From Niastella soli (GTDB lineage: Bacteria; Bacteroidota; Bacteroidia; Chitinophagales; Chitinophagaceae), in assembly GCF_017742245.1 (NCBI RefSeq), contig NZ_JAGHKO010000001.1, forward strand, positions 372,001-436,000: 64,000 bases of DNA, given 5' to 3'. The notes below the pieces were generated by a model that was given only the letters and a program-made list of their open reading frames with translations, made no database searches and was not told the origin of the DNA. The first letter of the stretch is position 1; each line of letters starts with the position of its first letter. Below, in pieces: positions 42,171-52,040 of this stretch. The position numbers and the translations under genes are program-made.

Positions 42171-42928
42171 GTGGTTTTATTTTTGAACGCCAAAGATAAG
42201 ATGATGTAAAGAATAAATACAACCGGTACTGCCATCCATTTTAATAATATAGCGGCTATTATGGCTGCTGCCAGCAAAATAAGCTTAGGCAGATTGCTTT
42301 TCACTGAAAAATTTTTAAATTTCAGCGCCATCAACGGCAAATTGCTTACCATTAAATAGCTCAGCACCACAATTATACCATACCACACCCAACGATTCTG
42401 CAGTATGCTCGCCACCTCGGCATTCGAATACCAGTAAATAAGCGGCAATGATGCTACCAGTAAGCCTGCTGCGGGCGTAGGTACGCCTTTAAAGCCGAAT
42501 TGCTGTGAATCGTCGATATTGAACTTGCCCAGGCGATAAGCTGCTGCACAGGGTATCAACAGGGCAGGCAATAACAGTATAACAGGCGCTTGAACCCCAT
42601 CGGGCATGCCGGCATAACTCAAGCGCAAAAACTGGTACACGATCATGCCTGGCGCCACACCAAAACTAACCACATCGGCCAGAGAATCGAGTTGTTTGCC
42701 CAGGGCTGAAGAAGCATGGAACAGACGGGCAACAAACCCATCTAAAAAATCCACCACAGCAGCCAGTGCAATGAACAAGGAAGCCAGTCCTATTTTTTCA
42801 GGAACTTCCAGCAATTGTGTCCCCTGCTCATCAGTCACAATAATAATTCCATTCTGTAATATGTATATGATAGCAATACAGCCAAAGAACAAATTGAGTA
42901 ACGTGAACAGGTTTGGTATGTGTTTCAT
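42167..42928 (-). CDS. pssA: CDP-diacylglycerol--serine O-phosphatidyltransferase
   Basis: A 253-residue membrane enzyme that makes phosphatidylserine from CDP-diacylglycerol and serine. The CDP-alcohol phosphotransferase motif DFLDGFVARLFHASSALG (about 61-78) followed by QLDSLAD gives DG-x2-AR-x8-G-x3-D-x3-D. It has about seven membrane helices. It leads into purS with a four-base overlap. It is the usual Bacteroidota type II enzyme. Confidence 0.92.
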   Translation of the reverse strand: MKHIPNLFTLLNLFFGCIAIIYILQNGIIIVTDEQGTQLLEVPEKIGLASLFIALAAVVDFLDGFVARLFHASSALGKQLDSLADVVSFGVAPGMIVYQFLRLSYAGMPDGVQAPVILLLPALLIPCAAAYRLGKFNIDDSQQFGFKGVPTPAAGLLVASLPLIYWYSNAEVASILQNRWVWYGIIVVLSYLMVSNLPLMALKFKNFSVKSNLPKLILLAAAIIAAILLKWMAVPVVFILYIILSLAFKNKTT

Positions 42929-42956
42929 GAATGCAAATTAGCTTATTCTTTTTCGT

Positions 42957-44246
42957 TTATTTTTTCATAATGGCTTCGATGTCTTCCGCCTTGATGGGGA
43001 TCTTGGCCATCAGGTCTTTATTGCCGGTTTTGGTGATCCATACATTGTTTTCGATGCGGATGCCCATTTGTTCCTGTTCTATATAGATACCCGGTTCAAT
43101 GGTGAAAACCATTCCTGGTTTAATGGGCTCGCTACGGGTACCCAGGTCATGCACATCAATACCCAGGTGATGCGAAATACCATGATATAAATACTTGCGG
43201 TAAGCGCGGTTGTCCTTGTCTTCGTTCTTCACATCTGCCGCACTTAACAAACCCAGTTTCACAAATACTTTGGAGGCTTCCGCCCCTACTTTATCTGTAT
43301 AATCCAGGATGCTGATGCCTGGTTTTAAAATACTTTTCGCATAGTCATGCAGGCGTAAACATCCATTATACACTTCCCTTTGTCGTTTACTGAACTTTCC
43401 ATTCACCGGGACCGTACGTGTCAGATCGGCACAATACCCGCCGTACTCAGCGCCAAAATCCATTAACACCAGCTCCCCATCTTTACACTCCTGATTATTG
43501 AATACATAATGCAGGATGCGGGCGCGGTCGCCACTGGCGATAATACTGCTATAAGCCGGTGCCGTTGCCCGTTGCGAGAGGAACGAGTGCCAGATCTCTG
43601 CTTCAATCTCATACTCCATCACCCCCGGCTTAATGAATTTCAACAGTCGTTCAAACGTTTTATGGGTTATATCTATTGCCTGCTGCATTACAGCAACTTC
43701 CTGCGGCGATTTTATGGCCCGCAGGTCCTTCATAATACGGGCGCTGCGCTTGTACTGGTGCAGCGGGAATTTTTGCCGCATTTCTTCTGCATAGCGGTAA
43801 TCGCGTACAGGCACCCAGTTCGATTTGCGGTCGTTTTCATTGGTGTTCAGATAAATGGTATCGGCCAAATGGATCCAACCCTGTAAAACAGCATCCAGGC
43901 TATCAAGCCAGAGGATGGTTTGAATGCCCGACATCTTTTTGGCTTCTTCTGCCCGTAAACGCCTTCCATCCCATTTCTCTTTCATTTCATTGGGACGAAC
44001 CAATACCAGCACTTCCCGCAATTTGGGATCGGGGTTACCAGGGAAAAGGATCACCATGGTGTCTTCCTGGTCAATACCAGATAACCAGTACAGGTCGCTG
44101 TTTTGTTTGAACCGGTGCGTGGCATCGCCATTGGTAGGCAGCTCATCATTGCTGTTAAAGATGGCAATGGCATTTTTATCCATCCGGGCTACAAAACTTT
44201 TACGGTTCTGTATAAAGATGGCAGGATCGAGTGGCAGATACTTCAT
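42957..44246 (-). CDS. Xaa-Pro aminopeptidase (aminopeptidase P), shorter form
   Basis: A 429-residue M24B peptidase. Metal ligands are D263 and D274 (MDFGAEYGGYCADLTRTV), H359 (GISHHLGIDVHD), E384 (FTIEPGIY) and E399 (GIRIEN). The N-domain has RFKQNSDLYWLSGI. It has five conserved ligands like the paralogue at 2393-3793 but is 37 residues shorter. It lies 28 bases before pssA on the same strand. The promoter box TACCTTGT is weak. Confidence 0.9.
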   Translation of the reverse strand: MKYLPLDPAIFIQNRKSFVARMDKNAIAIFNSNDELPTNGDATHRFKQNSDLYWLSGIDQEDTMVILFPGNPDPKLREVLVLVRPNEMKEKWDGRRLRAEEAKKMSGIQTILWLDSLDAVLQGWIHLADTIYLNTNENDRKSNWVPVRDYRYAEEMRQKFPLHQYKRSARIMKDLRAIKSPQEVAVMQQAIDITHKTFERLLKFIKPGVMEYEIEAEIWHSFLSQRATAPAYSSIIASGDRARILHYVFNNQECKDGELVLMDFGAEYGGYCADLTRTVPVNGKFSKRQREVYNGCLRLHDYAKSILKPGISILDYTDKVGAEASKVFVKLGLLSAADVKNEDKDNRAYRKYLYHGISHHLGIDVHDLGTRSEPIKPGMVFTIEPGIYIEQEQMGIRIENNVWITKTGNKDLMAKIPIKAEDIEAIMKK

Positions 44247-44628
44247 GTAGTTATTGTTTTATTGTAAACAAGGTACTTTTAATTGAGGCGGTAAAAATAA
44301 ATGAAAAGCACCCAATTGCAAGGATACAAGCCCCAAGCATACAAGGAGTTGCAGGGCTAAAACGCGTAGCCATGCAGCTGGCACCCCATTCACGCGCATT
44401 TTCACCTCCCAAACACTGACCAACAATCATACAAAATTCAGGTTTTTAGTGCCCATTCAGCAAAACCCGGTGAGCAATCAATCCGGTTTTATACTAACAG
44501 ACGTTAGATAGATAATTCACAATTATTTACCCATGTAATTAGATAATATTCAAAAATGTGTCGATTACCGCCATTGGTATGGATAAATTTTAATTATATC
44601 TTTGAGCCATCAACAAACGAACGCTTGT
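44247..44628. other. Divergent intergenic region with pckA promoter
   Basis: No gene. It includes a partial hairpin (AAAACCCGG with CCGGTTTTA) around 44463-44492 and, at the right end, the pckA promoter. The remainder has no clear feature. Confidence 0.4.
44574..44604 (+). promoter_or_regulatory. Promoter of pckA
   Basis: TTG (44574-44576), 20 bases, then TATCTTTG (44597-44604). This fits the Bacteroidota form. The ATG of pckA follows 24 bases later. Confidence 0.6.
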
Positions 44629-46233
44629 ATGTCATTATCAACCATTGCAATCCCAACAACAGGACTTGAGGAGCTGGGGCTGCACTCAACCAACACATTG
44701 CATTATCAGTTAAGTGCTGAAGAGTTAGTGCATGACACTTTACGATTAAACCAGGGCGAACTGAATAACACAGGCGCATTGGTAGTAAAAACTGGGGAAT
44801 TTACGGGCCGTAGTCCCAAGGACAAGTTCATTGTTAAAGATGAGATCACTGAAAATTCCGTTCATTGGAATGACTTCAATATTCCTCTGGAGGAAAAATA
44901 TTTTCACTGCATACGTAAAAAAATCCTTGACTACCTGAACGCACAGCCAGAATTATGGGTCCGTGACTCACAAGCCTGTGCCGATCCGCGTTATCGGCTG
45001 AATATTCGTGTAGTTAATGACAATCCCTGGGCCAACCTGTTTGCCTATAACATGTTTATGCGCCCAGAGGAAGAAGAGTTGGAAAATTTCACTCCCGAAT
45101 GGCATATACTGGCAGCTCCCGGCTTACATCTCGATGCTAAAGAATGCGGCGTTCGTCAACACAATGCAGCCGTGATCAGTTTTAAACACCGCACCATTTT
45201 AATTGCCGGCAGCGGTTATACCGGCGAGATCAAAAAAGGCATTTTCTCTATTCTCAATTATATTTTACCCCACGACAAAGGTGTTCTGAGCATGCACTGC
45301 TCTGCCAACATTGGCAAGGATGGTGACACGGCCCTGTTCTTTGGTTTAAGTGGAACCGGTAAAACTACCTTAAGCGCCGACCCTAACCGGAAGTTGATTG
45401 GTGATGACGAACATGGTTGGACCGACAACGGCGTTTTTAACTTTGAAGGAGGCTGCTATGCCAAGTGTATTGATCTGAGTCAAGAAAAAGAGCCGGCTAT
45501 TTTTTCAGCCATCCGCGGTGGCGCACTGGTTGAGAATACCAATTTCTATGCGGGCACTAACGAAATTGACTTCACCAACAAAGCCATCACTGAAAATACG
45601 CGTGTTTCATACCCATTAAACTACATCAGTAATGCAATTGAACCTGCGCAAGGTGGTATACCCGAAAATATTTTCTTTTTAACCTGCGATGCCTATGGCG
45701 TTCTGCCCCCAGTATCGCGACTCACACCTGCCCAGGCCATGTACCAATTCATTTCTGGTTACACTGCCAAGGTAGCAGGCACAGAAGCGGGTGTAACTGA
45801 ACCCAAATCTACTTTCAGCGCTTGCTTTGGCGCGCCCTTCTTACCATTGCACCCTGGCCAGTACGCCAGTATGTTGGGTGAGAAACTGAGAAAGCACAAC
45901 GTAAAGGTATGGTTGATCAACACCGGCTGGACGGGCGGTTCATATGGTACCGGCAATCGCATGAAGCTGGCCTATACCCGCGCCATGATCAGTGCAGCAC
46001 TGGATGGCCAACTCGACACTGTTGAATATGATATGAACCCGGTATTTGGAATGGCGGTTCCTACCAGCTGTCCGGGAGTACCCGAAGCTATATTGAACCC
46101 ACGCAATACCTGGGCCGATAAAACTGCTTACGACAAAGCAGCCGAAAATCTGGCTAAACAGTTCATTACCAATTTTGAAAAATATGCATCGGGGGTTACG
46201 CCGGAAGTACTGGCAGCAGCTCCGAAAATATAA
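44629..46233 (+). CDS. pckA: Phosphoenolpyruvate carboxykinase (ATP)
   Basis: A 534-residue enzyme that converts oxaloacetate and ATP to PEP and CO2, the entry to gluconeogenesis. It has the kinase-1a motif GLSGTGKTT (239-247), metal-site LIGDDEHGW (256-264) and GEFTGRSPKDKF (56-67) for substrate binding. Length and motifs match the ATP-type enzyme. The ATG at 44629 is preferred to a TTG nine codons upstream that overlaps the promoter. A terminator follows at about 46330. Confidence 0.96.
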   Translation: MSLSTIAIPTTGLEELGLHSTNTLHYQLSAEELVHDTLRLNQGELNNTGALVVKTGEFTGRSPKDKFIVKDEITENSVHWNDFNIPLEEKYFHCIRKKILDYLNAQPELWVRDSQACADPRYRLNIRVVNDNPWANLFAYNMFMRPEEEELENFTPEWHILAAPGLHLDAKECGVRQHNAAVISFKHRTILIAGSGYTGEIKKGIFSILNYILPHDKGVLSMHCSANIGKDGDTALFFGLSGTGKTTLSADPNRKLIGDDEHGWTDNGVFNFEGGCYAKCIDLSQEKEPAIFSAIRGGALVENTNFYAGTNEIDFTNKAITENTRVSYPLNYISNAIEPAQGGIPENIFFLTCDAYGVLPPVSRLTPAQAMYQFISGYTAKVAGTEAGVTEPKSTFSACFGAPFLPLHPGQYASMLGEKLRKHNVKVWLINTGWTGGSYGTGNRMKLAYTRAMISAALDGQLDTVEYDMNPVFGMAVPTSCPGVPEAILNPRNTWADKTAYDKAAENLAKQFITNFEKYASGVTPEVLAAAPKI

Positions 46234-46326
46234 TCGACTTTTTTTGTTTTAGTTTCAGTTTTTTTAATGATATTAGAACGCTTTTTGTAAAAAGCATTTC
46301 GGTCTCAACGATTACTTTGCCATAGA

Positions 46327-46360
46327 AAAGGTTGTCTCTTAAAAAGGGACAACCTTTTAT
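46327..46360 (+). terminator. Terminator after pckA
   Basis: AAAGGTTGTC and GACAACCTTT pair around a ten-base loop, followed by TAT. It lies 95 bases after the pckA stop. The sequence between shows no gene. Confidence 0.65.
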
Positions 46361-46486
46361 GCTTTACCCGGGTGCTTATTTTCAAAAATTTTAGGAATCT
46401 GTTTCCATCTATTTGAGTTAAGTTGCTGGTGTATTAATCATCCTTCCTGCCGGTGAGCATTGATAACCATAGGTGGGAAATCAATT

Positions 46487-47017
46487 ATGAGCAAAGCCGC
46501 GTTGTTATTATTAATGGTGTGTATTACCGTTATACAGGCGAATAACCTGATTCCCTGGAGCGCCTCCCGCAAACTTACCTGGAGCGATTTCAAAGGCACT
46601 CCCGATCCGCATGCACCAAACGCTGCCCTTACCAGCAGCAGTATCAATATCGAATATGGTTACAATGAAAAGGGATTTGAATATTCCATTTCCTGCAATT
46701 TCGATAAAAACCGCTCCTGGGTGCGCATAAAGAACAATGAGGTGCTGGCCCATGAACAGGGCCATTTTGATATTGCAGAAATTTACGCCCGCAAACTGAA
46801 CAAACTGGTAAAGGAATATCACTTCAATGCCAAAACCGCCAGCAGCGATCTTAACAAGCTGTATGAAGACGCGATGAAACAACACCGGCTTGAACAAACT
46901 CAATACGATCAGGAAACCGATTACTCGCGTAACAGGCTTAACCAGTCTGCATGGCTCTCAAAAATTGAACAGGAGCTAAAGGAAACAGCTCCTTTTGCCA
47001 ATTATCACCATCATTAA
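46487..47017 (+). CDS. Exported DUF922 putative metalloprotease
   Basis: A 176-residue secreted protein. The ATG at 46487 gives a signal (ALLLLMVCITVIQANN). The start of the mature part, WSASRKLTWSDFKG, is typical of DUF922. The motif LAHEQGHFDIAE (about 85-96) fits HExxH and the Glu that follows, as in zincin-like peptidases. Activity has not been shown for the family in general. It overlaps the deoxynucleoside kinase gene tail to tail by four bases (TTAA). Confidence 0.78.
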   Translation: MSKAALLLLMVCITVIQANNLIPWSASRKLTWSDFKGTPDPHAPNAALTSSSINIEYGYNEKGFEYSISCNFDKNRSWVRIKNNEVLAHEQGHFDIAEIYARKLNKLVKEYHFNAKTASSDLNKLYEDAMKQHRLEQTQYDQETDYSRNRLNQSAWLSKIEQELKETAPFANYHHH

Positions 47018-47649
47018 AACAAACCGTATAACTGGGAATCAATCTTTCGGATGATCTCGCCGAGGTGTTCATCGTTCTCGGGAAATTTGTTCTTATCGAT
47101 GTCTATTACCAACAGGGGGCCTTCTTTGTATCCATCGATCCATTTATTGTAGAAGTCGTTGAGGCGTTTCAGATAATCAAGCCGGATATTCTCTTCATAT
47201 TCACGACCGCGTTTCTGTATTTGCGCAACCAGGGTTGGCACCGATGCTTTCAGATAGATGAGCAGATCGGGTGGTTGCACCATTGTTTTTAATGTTTCAA
47301 AAAACATAAAGTAGTTATCGAAATCGCGTTTGCTCATTAACCCCATTTCATGCAGGTTAGGCGCGAAGATGTAGGCATCTTCATATATAGTGCGGTCCTG
47401 CACTATGGTTTCTGTACCACGGTGAATATCGTTCAGTTGTCTAAGCCGGCTGTTGAGGAAATAGATCTGCAGGTTAAAACTCCACCTGGGCATATCGTCA
47501 TAAAAATCGAAGAGGTAAGGGTTGTGGTCTACGTCTTCAAACTGGGGTATCCAGCGATAATGTTTACTGAGGAGTTCGGTGAGCGTAGTTTTGCCCGCAC
47601 CGATATTACCCGCTACAGCAATATGCTTCGGTTTCTTAGTTTTTGCCAT
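47014..47649 (-). CDS. Deoxynucleoside kinase
   Basis: A 211-residue kinase that phosphorylates deoxyadenosine, deoxyguanosine or deoxycytidine for salvage. P-loop GNIGAGKTT is at 14-22; QDRTIYEDAYIFA has the DR(T/S) substrate motif; the lid is EENIRLDYLKRLNDFYNKW. This is the bacterial dNK/Dgk-Dck family. The exact deoxynucleoside cannot be decided. The start codon is ATG at 47649. Confidence 0.9.
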   Translation of the reverse strand: MAKTKKPKHIAVAGNIGAGKTTLTELLSKHYRWIPQFEDVDHNPYLFDFYDDMPRWSFNLQIYFLNSRLRQLNDIHRGTETIVQDRTIYEDAYIFAPNLHEMGLMSKRDFDNYFMFFETLKTMVQPPDLLIYLKASVPTLVAQIQKRGREYEENIRLDYLKRLNDFYNKWIDGYKEGPLLVIDIDKNKFPENDEHLGEIIRKIDSQLYGLF

Positions 47650-47748
47650 TATTATAGAGTTCTATCCCGTTTCGTCCCGATTTGTGGGGACAATCAAAAA
47701 TTTAAGATATTAATTCTTTCCGGTTTTAAACCTGTTGACCGATCTTTT

Positions 47749-48756
47749 TTAATAATAATTCAGACCAATGGCCTGGCGAACTTCCAGCATGGTAGCCTGT
47801 GCACTCGCCCGGGCTTTTTCAGCTCCCTGGATCATTACTTTTTTCAAATAATCGGTATCCTGTTGAATAGCTTCGGCTTTTTCGCGGATTGGAGCTATAA
47901 AGCGTACCATGTCTTCGGCCAGTTGCTTTTTCATATCACCATACCTGATGGTACATGTGTTATAGTCTTCTTCAAATTTCTTTACAACATCCGGAGCGCT
48001 TACCAGGTTCATCAACAAAAAGATGTTCTCGATGTAATCGGGTTTGGGCGTGTTAGGCTCTGTGGGACCGCTATCGGTTTTTGCCTTCATTACTTTTTTG
48101 CGGATCAGGTCATCGGGATCGCTGAGGTATAAGGTAGCGTATTGATTCTCACTCTTACTCATTTTACCGCCGCCATCGAGGCTTGGCACTTTTATAAGCT
48201 CGCTGCCATAATTAAACGCCACTGGTTCAGGAAATACTTCACTGTAACGATGTGTAAAGCGGTTTGCAATATTGCGGGCCATTTCCAGGTGTTGCTCCTG
48301 GTCTTTACCCACCGGTACCAGTTTGGCGCGGTGTAACAATATATCGGCTGCCTGTAATACCGGGTAGGTCAACAAGCCTGCATTTACATTTTGTGGATGT
48401 TGCCTAACCTTATCTTTAAAGGTGGGGGTCTTTTCCAACTCCCCTACCATTGACAACATATTCAGATACAAATACAGCTCTGAGGTTTCATAAACATGGC
48501 TCTGACAGTACAAGGCGCATTTATCGGGATCGAGACCACTGGCCAGGTGTTCGGCCAGTACCCGGTGTATATTAGTTTTTAACTCTTTTGTATCAGGATG
48601 GGTAGTTAATGAATGCAGGTCGGCCAGCATAAAGAAACAGGTATATTCTTCCTGCATACGCACAAAGTTGCGCAACGCCCCAAAATAGTTACCGAGGTGT
48701 AAAAAACCCGTGGGGCGTATACCGCCCATGACAATCTCTTTCTTAACACTTTGCAT
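47749..48756 (-). CDS. trpS: Tryptophanyl-tRNA synthetase
   Basis: A 335-residue class I synthetase charging tRNA-Trp. It has HLGNYFGAL (20-28, the HIGH motif), KMSKS (198-202) and the tryptophan-site MGGIRPTGFLHLGN region. Length is normal. It is transcribed alone, divergent from gatC. The 100 bases downstream before the kinase gene hold no clear feature. Confidence 0.95.
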   Translation of the reverse strand: MQSVKKEIVMGGIRPTGFLHLGNYFGALRNFVRMQEEYTCFFMLADLHSLTTHPDTKELKTNIHRVLAEHLASGLDPDKCALYCQSHVYETSELYLYLNMLSMVGELEKTPTFKDKVRQHPQNVNAGLLTYPVLQAADILLHRAKLVPVGKDQEQHLEMARNIANRFTHRYSEVFPEPVAFNYGSELIKVPSLDGGGKMSKSENQYATLYLSDPDDLIRKKVMKAKTDSGPTEPNTPKPDYIENIFLLMNLVSAPDVVKKFEEDYNTCTIRYGDMKKQLAEDMVRFIAPIREKAEAIQQDTDYLKKVMIQGAEKARASAQATMLEVRQAIGLNYY

Positions 48757-48905
48757 AAGGAGGGCGAAGATAAGAAAAAAGGGTGCAGGGCAATACAGCC
48801 TTTTCCCGGCATTTATACGCTAATCCCGCCTCTCATAAGTACCTTTTGCCCTTTGCCCACTGCCTGCTGCCTTTCCATTCCAAATAATCAGTTATTTTTG
48901 TTTGC

Positions 48906-49202
48906 ATGGAAGTAAATGACGCATTGGTACACAACCTGGCCAACCTGGCCCGCCTGCAGTTTAATGATCAGGAGAAAGAAATAATTAAGAAAGACCTGCA
49001 ACGAATGATTCATTTTGTCGACAAACTGAATGAAATAAATACGGAAGGGGTGGAACCGCTTTTACATATGACTGATGCGCTCAATGTGTTGCGCGAAGAT
49101 GAGGTAAAAGGTTCCATTACCCGCGAGGAAGCGCTTAAAAACGCACCTGATTCAGACGGAACGTTCTTTAAAGTGCCTAAGGTCATTAAAAAACAGGAGT
49201 AA
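48906..49202 (+). CDS. gatC: Asp-tRNA(Asn)/Glu-tRNA(Gln) amidotransferase subunit C
   Basis: A 98-residue subunit that stabilises GatA and GatB in the amidotransferase. NLANLARLQFNDQEKEIIKKDLQRMIHFVDKLNEINTEGVEPLLHMTDALNVLREDE is the GatC pattern in outline. It uses the ATG at 48906 with a TATTTTTG promoter box just upstream (48893-48900). An ABC ATPase gene starts nine bases later, so they share an mRNA. GatA and GatB are not here. Confidence 0.92.
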   Translation: MEVNDALVHNLANLARLQFNDQEKEIIKKDLQRMIHFVDKLNEINTEGVEPLLHMTDALNVLREDEVKGSITREEALKNAPDSDGTFFKVPKVIKKQE

Positions 49203-49211
49203 ACTTTTTCT

Positions 49212-49922
49212 ATGAATTCAATCATTCATCTTGAGGGTATTCGCAAGTGCTACTACATGGGTAAACAGGAATTGCCGGTATTGAAAGGCATTAACCTGAA
49301 CATTCAAAAAAATGAATATGTAGCGCTGATGGGGCCATCCGGTTCCGGTAAAAGTACCCTGATGAATATCCTTGGCTGTCTCGACTCCCCTACTGGCGGC
49401 CGGTATATTTTGAATGGTCAGGATGTAAGTAAAATGCCAGATGATAACCTGGCCGATGTGCGTAATAAAGAGATCGGGTTTGTGTTCCAGCAATTCAACC
49501 TGCTTCCCCGGCTTACAGCACTGGAAAATGTAGCGTTACCCCTGGTGTATGCCGGTGTGTCGCGCAAGCAACGAACCGAAATGGCCATGGAGGTGATAAA
49601 AAAAGTGGGGCTGGAAGACAGAAGCCATCACAAGCCAAATGAATTATCGGGTGGTCAGTGCCAACGTGTGGCCATTGCCCGGGCATTGGTGAACAATCCC
49701 TCCCTTATTTTGGCCGATGAGCCTACCGGTAACCTCGATACCAAGACCTCTATAGAGATCATGCAGATCTTTGGTGAAATACAGGCCGCAGGCAACACCG
49801 TTGTTCTGGTAACCCATGAAGAAGATATTGCTAATCACGCCCACCGGATCGTGCGGTTACGTGATGGATTGATTGAGAGTGATAGGGTTAAAGCAGTTGT
49901 TGATGAGTTGGCAGGGTTATAA
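49212..49922 (+). CDS. MacB/LolD-type ABC transporter ATP-binding protein
   Basis: A 236-residue ATPase. GPSGSGKST Walker A is near 39-47, the signature LSGGQ near 143, [13 protein letters not shown] Walker B and the HEE switch follow. The MacB/LolD group lifts lipoproteins or peptides out of the inner membrane with FtsX-type permeases. No permease gene is adjacent, so its partner is unknown. It lies in an operon with gatC. Confidence 0.88.
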   Translation: MNSIIHLEGIRKCYYMGKQELPVLKGINLNIQKNEYVALMGPSGSGKSTLMNILGCLDSPTGGRYILNGQDVSKMPDDNLADVRNKEIGFVFQQFNLLPRLTALENVALPLVYAGVSRKQRTEMAMEVIKKVGLEDRSHHKPNELSGGQCQRVAIARALVNNPSLILADEPTGNLDTKTSIEIMQIFGEIQAAGNTVVLVTHEEDIANHAHRIVRLRDGLIESDRVKAVVDELAGL

Positions 49923-50039
49923 GGGGAGTAAAAGTTGATCAGTTAGCCAGTTGATCAGTTAACCAGGAAGAATTCAGTTGGAAGCGGTGTTGGTTAGAAA
50001 CAAAGCACTAACATTTACATTTCCTTCATTAAAAAACTC

Positions 50040-50603
50040 ATGGCACAAAAGATATATACTAAAACCGGCGATAAAGGTGCTACTTCATTAATTGGTGGAA
50101 CAAAAGTTCCCAAATCGCACCTGCGTATTGAGGCATATGGAACAGTAGATGAATTAAGCTCCTTTATAGGCTTATGCCGCGACCTGCTTACTGATGCAGC
50201 CGCCAGAGACCTGCTGGCTGAAGTGCAGGACCGGTTATTTACCATGAACGCCTCACTGGCCTGTGATCCGGTTAAAGAGCCTAAAATGCGGATCCCCGAT
50301 CTGAAGGAAGAAGATATTACCCTGCTGGAAAAGGAAATGGACCGAATGAACGAGATCATTCCTCCCATGAAAAGTTTTATTCTGCCAGGTGGCCACCCGG
50401 TTCTTTCTCAGTTACACATAGCCCGCTGCGTTTGCCGCCGTGCTGAGCGCTGTTGCGTTCGTCTTGACCAGGAAAGCGAGGAAGTGGAACCCATTATTTT
50501 GAAATACCTCAACCGCCTCAGCGATTACTTATTTGTACTGGCCCGTTATACAGGCCATCAGATGAATATAGCAGAAATCCCCTGGAAACCCAGGATCAAT
50601 TAA
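50040..50603 (+). CDS. Cob(I)alamin adenosyltransferase, PduO type
   Basis: A 187-residue enzyme that makes adenosylcobalamin from cob(I)alamin and [39 protein letters not shown] and the [10 protein letters not shown] motif match the PduO-type ATR with its ATP site (KTGDKG) and cobalamin site. It stops overlapping the LolD-type gene by four bases (TTAA). The presence of a B12-dependent pathway elsewhere in the genome is implied. Confidence 0.9.
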   Translation: MAQKIYTKTGDKGATSLIGGTKVPKSHLRIEAYGTVDELSSFIGLCRDLLTDAAARDLLAEVQDRLFTMNASLACDPVKEPKMRIPDLKEEDITLLEKEMDRMNEIIPPMKSFILPGGHPVLSQLHIARCVCRRAERCCVRLDQESEEVEPIILKYLNRLSDYLFVLARYTGHQMNIAEIPWKPRIN

Positions 50604-51250
50604 ACTATTTTCCCATCTTTCATATGTAGCAGGCGGTCGCTCATTTGCGCCAGTTCTTCATTGTGTGTAACAATTAAAAAGGTTTGATTGAACTGTTGCC
50701 GCAGGGTGAAGAACAGCTGATGAAGCTCGCGGGCATTGGCCGAATCGAGGTTGCCGGTAGGCTCATCGGCAAAAATAATAGCAGGTTTATTGATGAGGGC
50801 GCGGGCTACAGCTACCCGTTGTTGTTCGCCGCCAGACAATTGATTAGGTTTATTATCGATACGTTTTTCTAATCCCAACATTTGTAATAACGATAAAGCA
50901 TGGTCAGCCACTTCCTTTTTGCTCCGGCCGGCCATCCAGCCGGGGATGCAAACATTCTCCAGGGCAGTGAATTCGGGCAACAAGTGGTGAAATTGGAACA
51001 CAAAACCCACATGCTTATTGCGAAAGGCCGCCATCCGCTTCTCATTCAGGAAATTAATGCGTTCATTTCCCACCAAGACCTCCCCTTTATCCGGCTTATC
51101 CAGTGTTCCTAAAATGTGCAACAACGTACTTTTTCCGGAACCGGAAGGCCCTACTATACTGGCTATTTCGCCCTGTTTTATTTCCAGGTCAACACCCTTC
51201 AAAACCCATAACTGGCCATAATATTTTTGAATATTCGTCGCTGTTAACAT
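50600..51250 (-). CDS. LolD-type ABC transporter ATP-binding protein
   Basis: A 216-residue ATPase. Walker [10 protein letters not shown] (34-42), signature LSGGE (about 138), Walker [13 protein letters not shown] and the switch His in VTHNEE. The phrase [16 protein letters not shown] is typical of LolD, which powers lipoprotein release from the inner membrane with LolC and LolE. The permease genes are absent nearby, as is common in Bacteroidota. Confidence 0.85.
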   Translation of the reverse strand: MLTATNIQKYYGQLWVLKGVDLEIKQGEIASIVGPSGSGKSTLLHILGTLDKPDKGEVLVGNERINFLNEKRMAAFRNKHVGFVFQFHHLLPEFTALENVCIPGWMAGRSKKEVADHALSLLQMLGLEKRIDNKPNQLSGGEQQRVAVARALINKPAIIFADEPTGNLDSANARELHQLFFTLRQQFNQTFLIVTHNEELAQMSDRLLHMKDGKIV

Positions 51251-51367
51251 GTGTTGTGAATTACTTCTAATATGGGGTCAAGATACTACAAACCATTGGC
51301 TTCCCGTTCATAGTATCCATTTGGGGAAATTTTTTAAGAATTCCTTCCATTATCTTTCAAAGATAGA

Positions 51368-51398
51368 TTTGGTTTTTTCATTAGGAGGGTTACTTTTG
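51368..51398 (+). promoter_or_regulatory. Promoter of the DUF2795 gene
   Basis: TTTG (51368-51371), 19 bases, then TACTTTTG (51391-51398), a full match to the Bacteroidota form. It gives a leader of about 90 nt before the ATG at 51498. Confidence 0.6.
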
Positions 51399-51497
51399 CG
51401 AAAAATTGAGGGTGAGGGGAACAGGATTTATCAGGCTTTCTCCGACCCTAATTTTAATAACTGTACGTGGATTTAAAACTTTAAACAGGATAACCAC

Positions 51498-51719
51498 ATG
51501 TTTTGGACATTAGAACTTGCATCCTATCTCGAAGATGCACCGTGGCCTGCCACCAAAGATGAGCTGATTGACTACGCGATCCGTAGCGGTGCACCCATTG
51601 AAGTGGTAGAAAATCTTCAGGAACTTGAAGATGAAGGTGAAATTTATGAAGGTATTGAAGACATCTGGCCGGACTATCCAAGCCAGGATGACTTCTTCTT
51701 TAATGAAGATGAGTATTAA
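51498..51719 (+). CDS. Small acidic DUF2795 protein
   Basis: A 73-residue, very acidic protein. WTLELASYLEDAPWPATKDELIDYAIRSGAP and VVENLQELEDEGEIYE are the DUF2795 pattern (small bacterial proteins of unknown role, nearly identical across Chitinophagaceae as I recall). It ends with a DDFFFNEDEY tail. It has its own promoter and terminator, so it is a monocistronic gene with strong expression signals. Confidence 0.85.
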   Translation: MFWTLELASYLEDAPWPATKDELIDYAIRSGAPIEVVENLQELEDEGEIYEGIEDIWPDYPSQDDFFFNEDEY

Positions 51720-51743
51720 AGCCCATGGCTAAAAAATAGTGCA

Positions 51744-51774
51744 AACCGGTCGCTGTAAAGCGGTCGGTTTTTTT
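51744..51774 (+). terminator. Terminator after the DUF2795 gene
   Basis: AACCGGTCGCT and AGCGGTCGGTT form an 11-bp stem with two wobble pairs and a GTAA loop, followed by seven T. Confidence 0.85.
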
Positions 51775-51981
51775 ATCGGCAATTCTGAGTCGGCAGTTGG
51801 CAATCCGGCCTTCGCTGCGCTCGGGGCCGGTAATCGTGAAATCCCGACAAGTCGGGACAAGCTGTCAAACGAGAAACGTGAAACCTGAAAGGGTTCGCGA
51901 GCATGTAACATTCCCATTCCCTGTCACCCCTATCACCTCTTTCACTGTCTTCATCCTGGTCAACTGATCAACTTGTCAACT
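51775..51981. repeat. Dispersed intergenic repeat, second copy of the 111-bp unit
   Basis: 51789-51899 matches 40993-41103 at 106 of 111 positions. It includes the palindrome TCCCGACAAGTCGGGA. The right part repeats CATCCTGGTCAACTGATCAA, whose reverse form also appears near 49932. No gene is present. Confidence 0.8.
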
Positions 51982-52016
51982 AAAAAAAAGGGCCTCTCTT
52001 ATCAGAGAAACCCTTT
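51982..52016 (-). terminator. Terminator of fabI
   Basis: On the minus strand AAAGGG and CCCTTT form the base and TCTC/GAGA the middle of a hairpin with an A/T loop, then TTTTTTTTAG. It lies 25 bases after the fabI stop. Confidence 0.8.
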
Positions 52017-52040
52017 CAATAATATCTTACTTCTTACTCC

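Noticed and set aside
47350-48132. A 260-codon plus-strand open frame across the kinase and trpS genes
   Set aside because: It is antisense to two well-supported genes, crosses their boundary and has no family features.
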